Positions 26,887 through 34,810 of a stretch of 64,000 bases of DNA are shown piece by piece (positions within the stretch are counted from its first letter, which is position 1; each line of letters starts with the position of its first letter). Location of the stretch: assembly GCA_016192425.1 (NCBI GenBank), contig JACPUE010000023.1, positions 1 to 64,000 on the forward strand, given 5' to 3'. The translations under genes and the position numbers were made by a program. The notes below the pieces were generated by a model. The model was not told the DNA's origin. It saw nothing but the letters and a program-made list of their open reading frames with translations, and ran no database searches. This DNA is from Burkholderiales bacterium (GTDB lineage: Bacteria; Pseudomonadota; Gammaproteobacteria; Burkholderiales; Burkholderiaceae_C).

Positions 26887-27669
26887 TTATTTGGCGTATT
26901 TGCGGAACTCGGGTTTGCGCTTTTCCTTGAGCGCGTTCACGCCCTCGCGCGACTCTTCGGTGTCGTAGTACAGCTTGAGCGCGTACATGCCCATGCCCGC
27001 GATACCGGCCTGGTGGGCGGTGTCCATGTTGAAGCTGCGCTTGGCGATGGCGATGGCGGTGGGGCTGCGCTCGCAAATGGTCTCGGCCCACTCCTGTACG
27101 GTGGCGTCGAGCTGCTCGTGCGGCACGCAGATGTTGGCCAGGCCCATGGCCACGGCTTCCTCGCCCGAGTAGCGCTTGTTCAGGTACCAGATCTCGCGCG
27201 CCTTCTTCTCGCCCACCACGCGGGCCAGGAAGGCTGTGCCGTAGCCGGGATCCACCGAGCCCATCTTGGGGCCGACCTGGCCGAACTGGGCCTTGTCGGA
27301 GCAGATGGTCAGATCGCAAATGGTGGCCAGCACGTTGCCGCCGCCGATGGCAAAGCCCTGCACGCGGGCGATCACGGGCTTGGGTACGTCGCGGATGGCG
27401 GTGTGCAGCTCTTCCATGGGCAGGCCGATGGTGCCGCGCCCGTCGTAGTTGCCGTTGTGCGCCGACTGGTCGCCGCCGGTGCAAAACGCCCGGTCACCGG
27501 CGCCTGCGAGCACGATGGCGCCGACGTTGCGGTCATAGCCCGCCTTGTTCAGCGCGCGGATGATCTCATCGCAGGTCTGGCCGCGGAAGGCGTTCATCTT
27601 CTCGGGGCGGTTGATGGTGATCCAGGCCACGCCGTTGCGCACCTCGTACAGGATGTCTTCAAAGCTCAT
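26887..27669 (-). CDS. badI: 2-Ketocyclohexanecarboxyl-CoA hydrolase
   Basis: This crotonase-fold enzyme (260 aa) opens the ring of 2-ketocyclohexanecarboxyl-CoA hydrolytically to give pimelyl-CoA. The sequence is strikingly like BadI of Rhodopseudomonas palustris (NRPEKMNAFRGQTCDE, FGQVGPKMGSVDPGYG, SFNMDTAHQAGIAGMGMYAL), and it also shows the MenB-like QVGPK...DPGYG active-site segment. The start at 27669 is chosen over 27681 because GGAGAA lies at the right distance before it and the length then equals that of BadI as I recall it. This is the most diagnostic gene of the operon. Confidence 0.93.
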   Translation of the reverse strand: MSFEDILYEVRNGVAWITINRPEKMNAFRGQTCDEIIRALNKAGYDRNVGAIVLAGAGDRAFCTGGDQSAHNGNYDGRGTIGLPMEELHTAIRDVPKPVIARVQGFAIGGGNVLATICDLTICSDKAQFGQVGPKMGSVDPGYGTAFLARVVGEKKAREIWYLNKRYSGEEAVAMGLANICVPHEQLDATVQEWAETICERSPTAIAIAKRSFNMDTAHQAGIAGMGMYALKLYYDTEESREGVNALKEKRKPEFRKYAK

Positions 27670-27709
27670 GTGGTTCTCCATTGATGGTGGGGGAGGGGGC
27701 GGTGCCAGG

Positions 27710-28477
27710 TCAGCCGTGCATGGTCAGGCCGCCCGAGACGCTGAGCACCTGGCCGGTGATAAAGCTGGCGTCGTCGCTGCCCATGAAGGCGATGGCCGAG
27801 GCCAGGTCGTCGCCTTGCCCGAGGCGGCCCATGGGGATGGCGTTCTTGAAGGCTTCCAGCAGCTTGGCCGGGTCGCGTGCGCCTTCGGCCACACCGGCCA
27901 GCAGTGCGGTGTCGGTCGGTCCGGGGCAGACGACGTTGACCGTGATGCCCTGGCGGGCGTGCTCCCGCGCCAGGGTCTTGGACAGGGCCACCAGTCCGCC
28001 CTTGCAGGCGGAATACACGGCCTCGCCCGATGACCCTCCGCGTGCCGCGTCGGAAGCCACGTTGACGATACGGCCGTACTTGCGCTCGGCCATGGCGGGC
28101 AGGACGGCATGCAGCATGTGCAGTGCGCCCGTCAGGTTGATGGCGATCAGCTTGTCCCACTCGGCAGGAACCGTCTTGACGAAGGGCTTGAAGATGTCCC
28201 AGCCTGCGTTGTTGACCAGTACATCCACAGGGCCGAACTGAGCCTGCGTGGCTGCCACGGCCGCTTCCACCTGCACGCGGTCCGTGATGTCACACTGGAA
28301 TGCAGCCGCCTGGCCACCGGCGGCACGGATGTCTGCTGCGACCTTTTCGGCGGTGGCCAGATTCATGTCATACACGGCGACCTTCGCGCCTTCTGCAGCA
28401 AAGCGGCGCGATGTTGCGCTGCCAATGCCGCCGCCGCCGCCAGTCACGATGACGGTCTTGTCTTGAAATCGTTGCAT
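27710..28477 (-). CDS. badH: 2-Hydroxycyclohexanecarboxyl-CoA dehydrogenase
   Basis: This NAD-dependent short-chain dehydrogenase (255 aa) oxidises 2-hydroxycyclohexanecarboxyl-CoA to the 2-keto ester. Motifs are TGGGGGIGSATSRRF (cofactor), NNAG, the catalytic Ser in NVASDAARGG and YSACKGG (Tyr and Lys). The start at 28477 has a GGAGAAC site nine bases upstream and gives the expected length; the upstream ATG at 28489 is less likely. It is the first gene of the operon and faces the MarR regulator across about 136 bases. Confidence 0.88.
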   Translation of the reverse strand: MQRFQDKTVIVTGGGGGIGSATSRRFAAEGAKVAVYDMNLATAEKVAADIRAAGGQAAAFQCDITDRVQVEAAVAATQAQFGPVDVLVNNAGWDIFKPFVKTVPAEWDKLIAINLTGALHMLHAVLPAMAERKYGRIVNVASDAARGGSSGEAVYSACKGGLVALSKTLAREHARQGITVNVVCPGPTDTALLAGVAEGARDPAKLLEAFKNAIPMGRLGQGDDLASAIAFMGSDDASFITGQVLSVSGGLTMHG

Positions 28478-28540
28478 TGCGTTCTCCATGGGTTGCCAAG
28501 CTTACTATCGTTGGGTTTTTGCACAGCTTCTTGCTCGTGC

Positions 28541-28552
28541 ATTTAAGTAAAT
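28541..28552. promoter_or_regulatory. Candidate MarR operator between badH and its regulator
   Basis: The AT-rich palindrome ATTTA-AG-TAAAT lies in the divergent gap, directly followed by ATATATTGTCATAT. It is the only clear symmetric element there and lies about 65 bases from either start codon. A MarR-type repressor released by an acyl-CoA would be expected to bind such a site. Confidence 0.4.
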
Positions 28553-28613
28553 ATATTGTCATATCTGTCGATGTGGCATGCAAGTGCCTATTTGCCAAAA
28601 AATTCAAGAAATA

Positions 28614-29138
28614 ATGGTTTACACCATGAAAAAAGAACCAGATACCCGATCTGACCTGGCCAACCGGGTTTTCTTTCGTCTCTATCAATGCGCAAATATG
28701 CTGCATAAAACAGGGACGAAGGCGGTAGAGTCGGAAGGCCTGACGACGCAGCAGTGGGCTGTTCTGGGTGCCTTGTCGCGGCCCAGTGCGGCGAATGGAA
28801 TGAGCGTGGGAGACCTGGCCCGCTACCTGATGGTGAGCCGGCAAAACCTCTCTGGCCTGATCAGCCGCATGGAGCGCGACGGACATGTGGGCCTGGCGCC
28901 GGATCCGCGTGATCGCCGGTCCCGCCTGGTCACGATGACCGAGGCTGGGCGGCGTGTCTGGCTGGTGGATGCGCAGCCCAAGATCTTTGCATACTACGAC
29001 CAGGCCCTTGCGGGCTTTTCAGTGAACGATATCGCCCACACCTTGCACTATCTGCTCAAGCTGCTGGAGAACATGCAGCACATCGACAACGTGCAGGGCG
29101 GAGGCAAGGAGACGGAGGGGGAGGAAGCCGCCTCCTGA
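28614..29138 (+). CDS. badR: MarR-family regulator, BadR-like
   Basis: This winged-helix regulator (174 aa) is divergent from badH. HTH region: MSVGDLARYLMVSRQNLSGLISRMERDG, shown here as part MSVGDLARYLMV then RQNLSGLISRMERDG (about residues 70-95), followed by the wing DPRDRRSRLVTMTEAG. In Rhodopseudomonas palustris the MarR protein BadR represses alicyclic acid genes until 2-ketocyclohexanecarboxyl-CoA appears. The position here supports the same role. Start is uncertain between 28614 and 28626, neither having a strong ribosome site. The tail is unusually acidic (GGGKETEGEEAAS). Confidence 0.75.
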   Translation: MVYTMKKEPDTRSDLANRVFFRLYQCANMLHKTGTKAVESEGLTTQQWAVLGALSRPSAANGMSVGDLARYLMVSRQNLSGLISRMERDGHVGLAPDPRDRRSRLVTMTEAGRRVWLVDAQPKIFAYYDQALAGFSVNDIAHTLHYLLKLLENMQHIDNVQGGGKETEGEEAAS

Positions 29139-29234
29139 AAGGCCTGCCCTGCCGCCGTTCTGGGGGGGATGCGCCATGCGGCGCGCCGGGCCATGCAAGC
29201 GCCTGCGGGCGGGGCACAGGCTTTGTGCAAGGGC

Positions 29235-30140
29235 TCAGGTGGTTGCAGGATGGGGCTGCTGGCGTGCTTTGTCCAGCAAAAAGCCGATGCAGGTGCGCAC
29301 GGCGTGCGTCTGGTAGCGGTTGGGCATGTAGAGCAAATACATGTTCGTGCCGAAGATGCTCAGGCGGTATTCCGTGAGCGTGGTCAGCACTTCGCCCGAG
29401 GCAATGGCGTCCATCACCACGTAGTCGGGCACCAGCCCCAGGCCCAGGCCGGCGAGGATGCCCTGGCGCAGGAACGGGAAGTGCTCGGAGATCAGCGTGG
29501 GCTCCAGCATCACCTCCTGCCGCTCCTCGTCCCGGTAGGCGCGCAGGCGCAGCTGCCTGCCCACCACGCCCGAGGTAATCACCGGCGTGGTGCGCAACTG
29601 CTCCAGCGACTCGGGCAGGCCATGCTGCTGCACGAACCCCCGCGAGGCGCAGGCCAGGTAGCGCACCGGGCCCAGCTCGCGCGCCACCAGCGCGGGTGGC
29701 GGCTCGGGCATCACGCGGATAGCAATGTCCACCTCGTCGCGCAGGTTGTCGGCGCGGTTCTCGAACAGTACGTCGAGCACGATGCCGGGGTAGAGCCGCT
29801 TGAACTCGATCAGCCAGTCCGACATCACCATCTGCCCGTAGCCGCTGGGCACGCTCAGCCCCACGCGGCCCTGCAGGCCCTGGCCCAGGGTGGTGATGGT
29901 CTCGCGCGCGGCCAGCACCTCGTTCTGGATGTTGCGGCCGTGCGCGTACAGGCGCTGGCCCACCTCGGTAGGCTCTACCTGGCGTGTGGTGCGGCGAATC
30001 AGTTGCACGCCCACGGACTTTTCCAACTGGTTGAGGTGGTAGCTCACATTGGCGCGCGTCATCTTGAGCTTGCGCGCGGCCTGGCTCAGGTTGCCGGCGT
30101 CGATGATTTCCACCAGCAGCGTGAGGGAGGTGAGGTCCAT
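29235..30140 (-). CDS. LysR-family transcriptional regulator
   Basis: This 301-aa protein has an N-terminal HTH (LSQAARKLKMTRANVSYHLN, about residues 18-37) and a C-terminal substrate-binding domain (about 90-290). Such regulators bind a small metabolite and activate a divergent promoter. It faces the remnant of a FadJ-like gene and an intact thiolase gene, so it probably responds to an intermediate of dicarboxylic or aromatic acid breakdown. The gap contains two symmetric elements. No ribosome site is obvious before ATG 30140. Effector unknown. Confidence 0.85.
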   Translation of the reverse strand: MDLTSLTLLVEIIDAGNLSQAARKLKMTRANVSYHLNQLEKSVGVQLIRRTTRQVEPTEVGQRLYAHGRNIQNEVLAARETITTLGQGLQGRVGLSVPSGYGQMVMSDWLIEFKRLYPGIVLDVLFENRADNLRDEVDIAIRVMPEPPPALVARELGPVRYLACASRGFVQQHGLPESLEQLRTTPVITSGVVGRQLRLRAYRDEERQEVMLEPTLISEHFPFLRQGILAGLGLGLVPDYVVMDAIASGEVLTTLTEYRLSIFGTNMYLLYMPNRYQTHAVRTCIGFLLDKARQQPHPATT

Positions 30141-30159
30141 GGGATTTGTCTAAAATTAT

Positions 30160-30216
30160 TTGACAGTCTGTCAATCGACCATGTGATTGTCAAGATTGTT
30201 TGTCGGTGGAACAATC
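30160..30216. promoter_or_regulatory. Candidate LysR binding sites in the divergent gap
   Basis: The perfect palindrome TTGACAG-T-CTGTCAA lies at 30160-30174. The inverted repeat GATTGTT (30194-30200) with AACAATC (30210-30216) is spaced by nine bases. Two such sites, one strong recognition site and one near the promoter, are the usual layout for LysR control. Confidence 0.55.
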
Positions 30217-30240
30217 GGTGCTCTTCAAGGAGAACCCTGC

Positions 30241-30440
30241 ATGAGCATCGAAGCCGAGGCTTGCGTGGTCCGCACCGCACGCCGGGGTGGTGTGCTGGTC
30301 GTGGCCATAGCCAACCCCCCGTCAATGCCCTGGACCTGGCCGTGCGCGGCTTTGGCGGCACCATGGGGCCGTTCCAGGTGACCGGCCTGGCTGGCAGCGG
30401 CATCGGCTGGGCTATGCCCTGGCGGCCGAGGAGAGTTTTG
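30241..30440 (+). pseudogene. Decayed FadJ-like enoyl-CoA hydratase/3-hydroxyacyl-CoA dehydrogenase
   Basis: An intact AAGGAGA site and ATG at 30241 open a reading frame typical of a crotonase N-terminus (VLVVAIANPP). At the C-run near 30325-30330 one base appears missing. In the next frame the expected VNALDLA follows, but it then jumps to FGGTMGPFQVTGLAGSGIGW. That resembles a segment found several hundred residues later in bifunctional hydratase/dehydrogenases. So the gene has lost most of its middle and end and carries a frameshift. It lies between LysR and the thiolase, where such a gene would complete the pathway. Confidence 0.6.
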
Positions 30441-30452
30441 AGGAGACACCCC

Positions 30453-31655
30453 ATGCAACAAGCCTATATCTGCGACGCCATCCGCACCCCCATCGGCCGC
30501 TACGGCGGCGCCCTGAGCGCGGTGCGCACCGACGACCTGGGCGCCATTCCCCTCCAGGCGCTCATGGCGCGCAACCCCCATGTGGACTGGGCCAGCGTCT
30601 CCGACGTGCTCTACGGCTGCGCCAACCAGGCGGGCGAGGACAACCGCAACGTTGCCCGCATGGCCAGCCTGCTCGCGGGCCTGCCTCTTGAAGTGCCCGG
30701 CGCCACCATCAACCGCCTGTGCGGCTCGGGCCTGGATGCTGTGGGCACCGCTGCGCGCGCCATCAAGGCGGGTGAAGCCGGGCTGATGATTGCCGGCGGT
30801 GTGGAAAGCATGAGCCGCGCCCCCTTCGTCATGCCCAAGATGGATGCCGCCTTCAGCCGCAACAACGCGGTCTACGACACCACCATCGGCTGGCGCTTCG
30901 TCAACCAGCTGATGAAGGAGAAATATGGCGTGGACTCCATGCCCGAGACCGCCGAGAACGTCGCCGTCGAATTCAAGATCGAGCGCGAAGCCCAGGACCT
31001 CATGGCTCTGCGCAGCCAGCAGAGCGCCGTGGCGGCGCAAAAGGCCGGGCACCTGGCGCGCGAGATCGTGCCCGTGACCATTCCGCAGAAGAAGGGTGAC
31101 GCCATCGCCGTGAGCCAGGATGAACACCCGCGCGAGACCAGCCTCGAAGCCTTGGCAAAGCTCAAGGGCGTGGTGCGCCCGGACGGCAGCGTCACCGCTG
31201 GCAACGCCAGCGGCGTGAACGACGGCGCCTGCGCCCTGCTGCTGGCCAGCGAAGCCAGCGCCGCCAAGAATGGATTGACGCCCAAGGCCCGCATCGTCGG
31301 CATGGCCACGGCGGGCGTGGCGCCGCGCATCATGGGCATAGGCCCGGCCCCGGCCACGCAAAAGGTGCTGGCGCAGACGGGCCTGGCGCTTGGGCAGATC
31401 GACGTCATTGAACTCAACGAAGCCTTTGCTGCGCAGGGCCTGGCCGTGCTGCGCCTCTTGGGCCTGCAGGACGACGACGAGCGCGTCAACGCCTGGGGCG
31501 GCGCCATTGCCCTGGGCCACCCGCTGGGCGCCAGCGGCGCGCGCCTTGCAACCACAGCCGTCAACCGCCTGCACGCCACGGGCGGCCGCTACGCACTGTG
31601 CACCATGTGCATCGGCGTGGGGCAAGGCATTGCACTGGTGCTGGAGCGGGTGTGA
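30453..31655 (+). CDS. pcaF: 3-Oxoadipyl-CoA thiolase
   Basis: This thiolase (400 aa) cleaves 3-oxoadipyl-CoA to succinyl-CoA and acetyl-CoA, and related members accept other 3-ketoacyl-CoAs. The N-terminus MQQAYICDAIRTPIGRYGGA and NHVDWASV-type spacing match PcaF. Catalytic residues are Cys in INRLCGSGLDA (about 90), His in GHPLGASGARL and Cys in CTMCIGVGQG. A GAGGAGA site precedes ATG 30453. With the pseudogene upstream disabled it is the only working enzyme of this small operon. It could finish beta-oxidation of pimelyl- or adipyl-CoA, which is inference from position. Confidence 0.85.
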   Translation: MQQAYICDAIRTPIGRYGGALSAVRTDDLGAIPLQALMARNPHVDWASVSDVLYGCANQAGEDNRNVARMASLLAGLPLEVPGATINRLCGSGLDAVGTAARAIKAGEAGLMIAGGVESMSRAPFVMPKMDAAFSRNNAVYDTTIGWRFVNQLMKEKYGVDSMPETAENVAVEFKIEREAQDLMALRSQQSAVAAQKAGHLAREIVPVTIPQKKGDAIAVSQDEHPRETSLEALAKLKGVVRPDGSVTAGNASGVNDGACALLLASEASAAKNGLTPKARIVGMATAGVAPRIMGIGPAPATQKVLAQTGLALGQIDVIELNEAFAAQGLAVLRLLGLQDDDERVNAWGGAIALGHPLGASGARLATTAVNRLHATGGRYALCTMCIGVGQGIALVLERV

Positions 31656-31656
31656 C

Positions 31657-31771
31657 ATGACCAGCGAAGAGATCCTCGGCCAGCCACGGCAACTGCATCG
31701 TCAGCCTGGGCGCCGTCAAAAGCGTAACCATCGGCAATATGGGTATCTGTAAGGACTTTTCAGCAGGTTGA
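31657..31771 (+). other. Possible frameshifted coding remnant after the thiolase
   Basis: A short frame from ATG 31657 reads MTSEEILGQ. In a shifted frame the sequence continues HGNCIVSLGAVKSVTIGNM and so on to a stop at 31769-31771. The shifted part looks protein-like in composition and codon use, but I do not recognise it. It may be another decayed gene of the thiolase operon or simply noncoding DNA. Confidence 0.25.
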
Positions 31772-31812
31772 ACCGCATGCCGGGCCGTGCGGCCGGTGCA
31801 ACAATAGGCCCG

Positions 31813-32436
31813 ATGATCGGTTCCCTGCACCTGCAACACAACGACCTGGACTTCCGGTACCTTCCGGCTGCCGCTTCCGTACATATCCCTGCTGTGGCCA
31901 TGTTGCGTGCCGTGGTGGATGCCACGCATTTTTTCTCGCGTGCAGGGCACCATTTCATTCTGGCCTTGGACTGTTGGGGCGCGCAGGGCAGCAACAACCC
32001 CCATTGCGGGCCTGTGGTTCGGCATGGGGAAGACCTGTTTGAAACCGCGCGTGGCGTCATTGTGCTGGGCGACGGCACGGTGGTGGCAGAGACATGGAAC
32101 GGAACCTTCTCTCCAGGCTTGCAGCCCATTGCCAATACCACCGGTGTTCCCTTTGACCCCAGCGCCGAGAGTGTGCTGAGCCTTCATATCACCGCTGCGT
32201 ATGCCGCAGGCGGCATGGCCGTGGAAATATTGCGCGGCCTGGTCGGGCCTGTGCTGTTCCGGGGCGCGGTGGCAAGCCCACCGCAGGCGTGGGCAGGAAG
32301 CACCCGCGCCTGTGTCGGGGGCATTGCCATGGGCTTTGTTCCGCCAGCAGACACAGGTTGCGTCGAGCAGTTGCTGGCCCGCAGTGCAGCCGATGCACGG
32401 CTGGGGTTTGCAGCCACGGTGCAACTGCACGGCTGA
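31813..32436 (+). CDS. Hypothetical protein, unrecognised
   Basis: I do not recognise this 207-aa protein. It has no signal peptide and no clear membrane helix. Gly/Ala-rich and moderately hydrophobic strands alternate, and there are few charged clusters. Possible landmarks are HHFILALDCWGAQGSNNPHC and a central SLHITAAYAAGGMAVEILRG. Upstream starts at 31768 and 31786-31800 are possible; ATG 31813 is chosen only because it gives a compact start. Base composition is somewhat lower in GC than the flanking catabolic genes. It stands alone between the thiolase and a convergent hydrolase gene. Confidence 0.5.
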   Translation: MIGSLHLQHNDLDFRYLPAAASVHIPAVAMLRAVVDATHFFSRAGHHFILALDCWGAQGSNNPHCGPVVRHGEDLFETARGVIVLGDGTVVAETWNGTFSPGLQPIANTTGVPFDPSAESVLSLHITAAYAAGGMAVEILRGLVGPVLFRGAVASPPQAWAGSTRACVGGIAMGFVPPADTGCVEQLLARSAADARLGFAATVQLHG

Positions 32437-32472
32437 GCCTTTTGAGGGCGGGCGCTGGCGCGCCGCGCCGCC

Positions 32473-33297
32473 TTACTGCATTGTCTGTTCCCAGCGCCTG
32501 GCTCCAGCGCATACCTGTTCCACCACCCATTGCGGATCGTCCAGCGGCAGGTCGTGCCCTGCACCGGGGTGTTCCACCAGCGGGCAGTGCCAGGCCTGCG
32601 CCATGGCGCGCGAACATTGGCTGCGCACCAGCCGGTCGTGCGTGCTGGCCAGCAGCAGCGTGGGCACGAGCGGTGCTGTAGGCGGGGCACGGTAGCGGGC
32701 GGCGGCGGCCAACTGGCGCAGCACGTTGGCGGCGCGCACCGGGCGCTGCTGGCGCGCCAGCACCCAGGTGGGCAGCACGTCGGCATGTGCGGCAGGGTGG
32801 TTGCTGGTCATGCGCAGTACCGCGCGCTCGATGTGCAGCGGCGTGTGCGGCCACAGCAGCAGGCGGGCCAGCGTGGGCCAGTTGTGCGGCTGCATGCGGT
32901 GGTGCACAGGGCTGAACGGGCGCATGCTGGTGTTGATGAGCACGCAGCCCGCCACCTCGGCCGGTGCGCTGTGGGCCCATGCGGTGGCCACCATAGCGCC
33001 CAGCGACATGGCCAGCAGATGCACCGGCCCGCGCACGCCCTGCGCCGCCAGCGCATTGCGGCAGGCCTGCGCCATGGCGGGCACCGACCAGGGCGACGCC
33101 TGCGCGTGCAGGCAGCCGTTGCCGGGCAGGTCCAGCGTCAGGATGCGGTCTTGCGGCAGGGCCTGCGCCAGCAGCGGCACCAAGGCGCCCCAGTGCGCGG
33201 CCTCGCGCGTCAGCCCGCGCAGCAGCACCCAGGTGCGCGGGGGGCGGGTGGCCGCAGCTTCCGTCGGGGGGGCTTCAGTACCAGTGGTCCAGGGCAT
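32473..33297 (-). CDS. Alpha/beta hydrolase
   Basis: This 274-aa hydrolase has the alpha/beta fold. A probable oxyanion region follows the first strand (VLLRGLTREAAHWG). The nucleophile Ser is in LLAMSLGAMV (about residue 98; the elbow is AMSLG rather than the usual GXSXG), Asp in LASTHDRLV and His in PGAGHDLPLD. Substrate cannot be told. It overlaps the end of the M14 peptidase gene by 23 bases and is transcribed in the same direction, so the two are probably co-expressed. Confidence 0.8.
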   Translation of the reverse strand: MPWTTGTEAPPTEAAATRPPRTWVLLRGLTREAAHWGALVPLLAQALPQDRILTLDLPGNGCLHAQASPWSVPAMAQACRNALAAQGVRGPVHLLAMSLGAMVATAWAHSAPAEVAGCVLINTSMRPFSPVHHRMQPHNWPTLARLLLWPHTPLHIERAVLRMTSNHPAAHADVLPTWVLARQQRPVRAANVLRQLAAAARYRAPPTAPLVPTLLLASTHDRLVRSQCSRAMAQAWHCPLVEHPGAGHDLPLDDPQWVVEQVCAGARRWEQTMQ

Positions 33298-34447
33298 GGC
33301 GGTGGTGGTGCTGGTGCGCCGCGCCCTGGGGCAGCCACTGGGCGTGACTGGCGGCGGCGCGGGCCAGGAAGTCCAGCAGGCCCAGGTGGCGGCGCAGCAC
33401 GCGCTGGTGGCGGTGGGTGATGAGTGGGTTGAAGATGCCGTTGCGCGAAAAAAGCTGCTGCGGGTTCTTCTTGATCCACAGCCAGGAGCCCATCTCCAGC
33501 GTCAGCGGCAGAAATACCTTGCCCCCCAGCTGGCAGGCCTGCAGGTACAGGTGGTCCCACAGGTCGCCGTGCGCCAGGTACTGGGCGCTTTGCGGCTCGA
33601 TCACGTAGGGGTGTTGGCTGTGGGCCTGCAGGAAGATGCTTTGCAGCGCATGCACTTCGGCCAGGTGCGCCATGGGCTCGCGCGTGTGGGCGTAGGGAAA
33701 CCACAGCCGGTCGGTCACGCCAAAGCCCGAATGGCAGTCCAGCGCCAGGCTGAACGGGCGCCCCAGCAGCTCGGTCTGCACCACGCTGCACAGCGCCTGG
33801 CTCTCGGCCTCCATGGGCTCGCCCAGGCGGCCCCGGTACCAGGGCAGGCCGCTGCTCAGGCGCTGGCCGCCTACCAGAAACGGCACGCGATCCTTGGCGT
33901 CCACCGGGGCATTGCGCATCAGGTCGATGCCGCGCGGGTTGGCCCGCGTGGCGGCCCACATGCCGCCAGGGTTGACGATGGGCATGAACACCAGGCGTAC
34001 ATGCTCCAGCAGGTGCTGCAGTGCGCTGTCCCAGGCCAGGCGCGAGAGCACGCTTTGCAGGTAGGCAATGACCACCTGCGCGCCAATGCGCTCCAGCCCG
34101 TGCACGCCCCCAAAGAACCCCGCTGCCGGGGCGCCGGGGGCGCTGCTGCCCAGGCTGATGGCGTACACCGGAAACGATGGCGCCTGTGGCAGCGCCACAC
34201 GGCAGACCTGCTGCACATGCAGGTGCTGCGCGTGCTGGGCCAGCAGGCGTTCGAGGGCGTCGAGTTCCGGCAGGTCGCGGGGCAGCACGGTGGCGTTGGG
34301 GCGGGTGGGCAGGCAGGTGGCAGGCGGGCGCGGCAGCCCAGCATAGCGCCGCAGCCAGTGCTGGCAAGGCCTGCAGCGCAGGGGTGTGCAGGCCAGGGGG
34401 TATGTCGCGGCGCTGTCACAAAGGCGCGCTACGGTGGCAGCTCCCAC
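33275..34447 (-). CDS. M14-family zinc carboxypeptidase-like protein
   Basis: This 390-aa form begins at a GTG (34447). The open frame runs further upstream, but homology-like sequence begins only near LPRDLPELDALERLL. Zinc ligands of the M14 family are visible: His and Glu in GGVHGLERIGAQ and a second His in LDCHSGFG. A catalytic Glu is likely in LTLEMGSWLW. These enzymes remove C-terminal residues or amidate-type groups from peptides, or act on peptidoglycan. No signal peptide is evident, so a cytoplasmic role is suggested. Start uncertain. The next gene (alpha/beta hydrolase) overlaps its 3' end. Confidence 0.75.
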   Translation of the reverse strand: MGAATVARLCDSAATYPLACTPLRCRPCQHWLRRYAGLPRPPATCLPTRPNATVLPRDLPELDALERLLAQHAQHLHVQQVCRVALPQAPSFPVYAISLGSSAPGAPAAGFFGGVHGLERIGAQVVIAYLQSVLSRLAWDSALQHLLEHVRLVFMPIVNPGGMWAATRANPRGIDLMRNAPVDAKDRVPFLVGGQRLSSGLPWYRGRLGEPMEAESQALCSVVQTELLGRPFSLALDCHSGFGVTDRLWFPYAHTREPMAHLAEVHALQSIFLQAHSQHPYVIEPQSAQYLAHGDLWDHLYLQACQLGGKVFLPLTLEMGSWLWIKKNPQQLFSRNGIFNPLITHRHQRVLRRHLGLLDFLARAAASHAQWLPQGAAHQHHHRHALDHWY

Positions 34448-34467
34448 CGTCCTGACCGGAGAGCACC

Positions 34468-34602
34468 ATGCAAGCCCACCGCCGCCGCAACCGCCCTCGT
34501 GGCCTCTGGCCCCTGCTGCTGCTGGCTGCTGCGCTGGCTGGGGGATTGATGGAATTGCTGGCCCTGCAGCGCTCGCGCCTGTTGCATGGCCGGATGCGCT
34601 GA
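34468..34602 (+). CDS. Small single-helix membrane protein
   Basis: This 44-residue protein has an Arg-rich N-terminus (MQAHRRRNRPRG), one hydrophobic helix (LWPLLLLAAALAGGLMELLAL) and a basic tail. A GGAGAG site lies at normal distance before the ATG, which supports a real gene. It is divergent from the M14 peptidase gene, whose GTG start lies only about 20 bases away. Function unknown. Confidence 0.5.
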   Translation: MQAHRRRNRPRGLWPLLLLAAALAGGLMELLALQRSRLLHGRMR

Positions 34603-34678
34603 GCGCCGCCGTCACCCATGCGACATTGCGCACGCAACAGCGTGCAAGGCACGGGCTGTTGTTTGCTAAGGTGTGGGC

Positions 34679-34810
34679 ATGCCCACCCATCCCGCACGTC
34701 CTGGCCGCCTGGTTATGCTCCAGCGTGGCAGCTTCATCGATTTGGCTCTGGCCGCCATGCTGCAGGGTGCGAGCTTTCAAGACGACGCACAACAGGAGAC
34801 CGGCGCATGA
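34679..34810 (+). CDS. Putative small protein coupled to the thioesterase gene
   Basis: This is an open frame of 43 residues (MPTHPARPGRLVMLQRGSF...) with an AAGG site eight bases before the ATG. Its stop overlaps the start of the thioesterase gene by four bases (ATGA), which is the usual sign of translational coupling. No motif is recognised, and it may serve mainly as a leader peptide. Confidence 0.4.
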   Translation: MPTHPARPGRLVMLQRGSFIDLALAAMLQGASFQDDAQQETGA

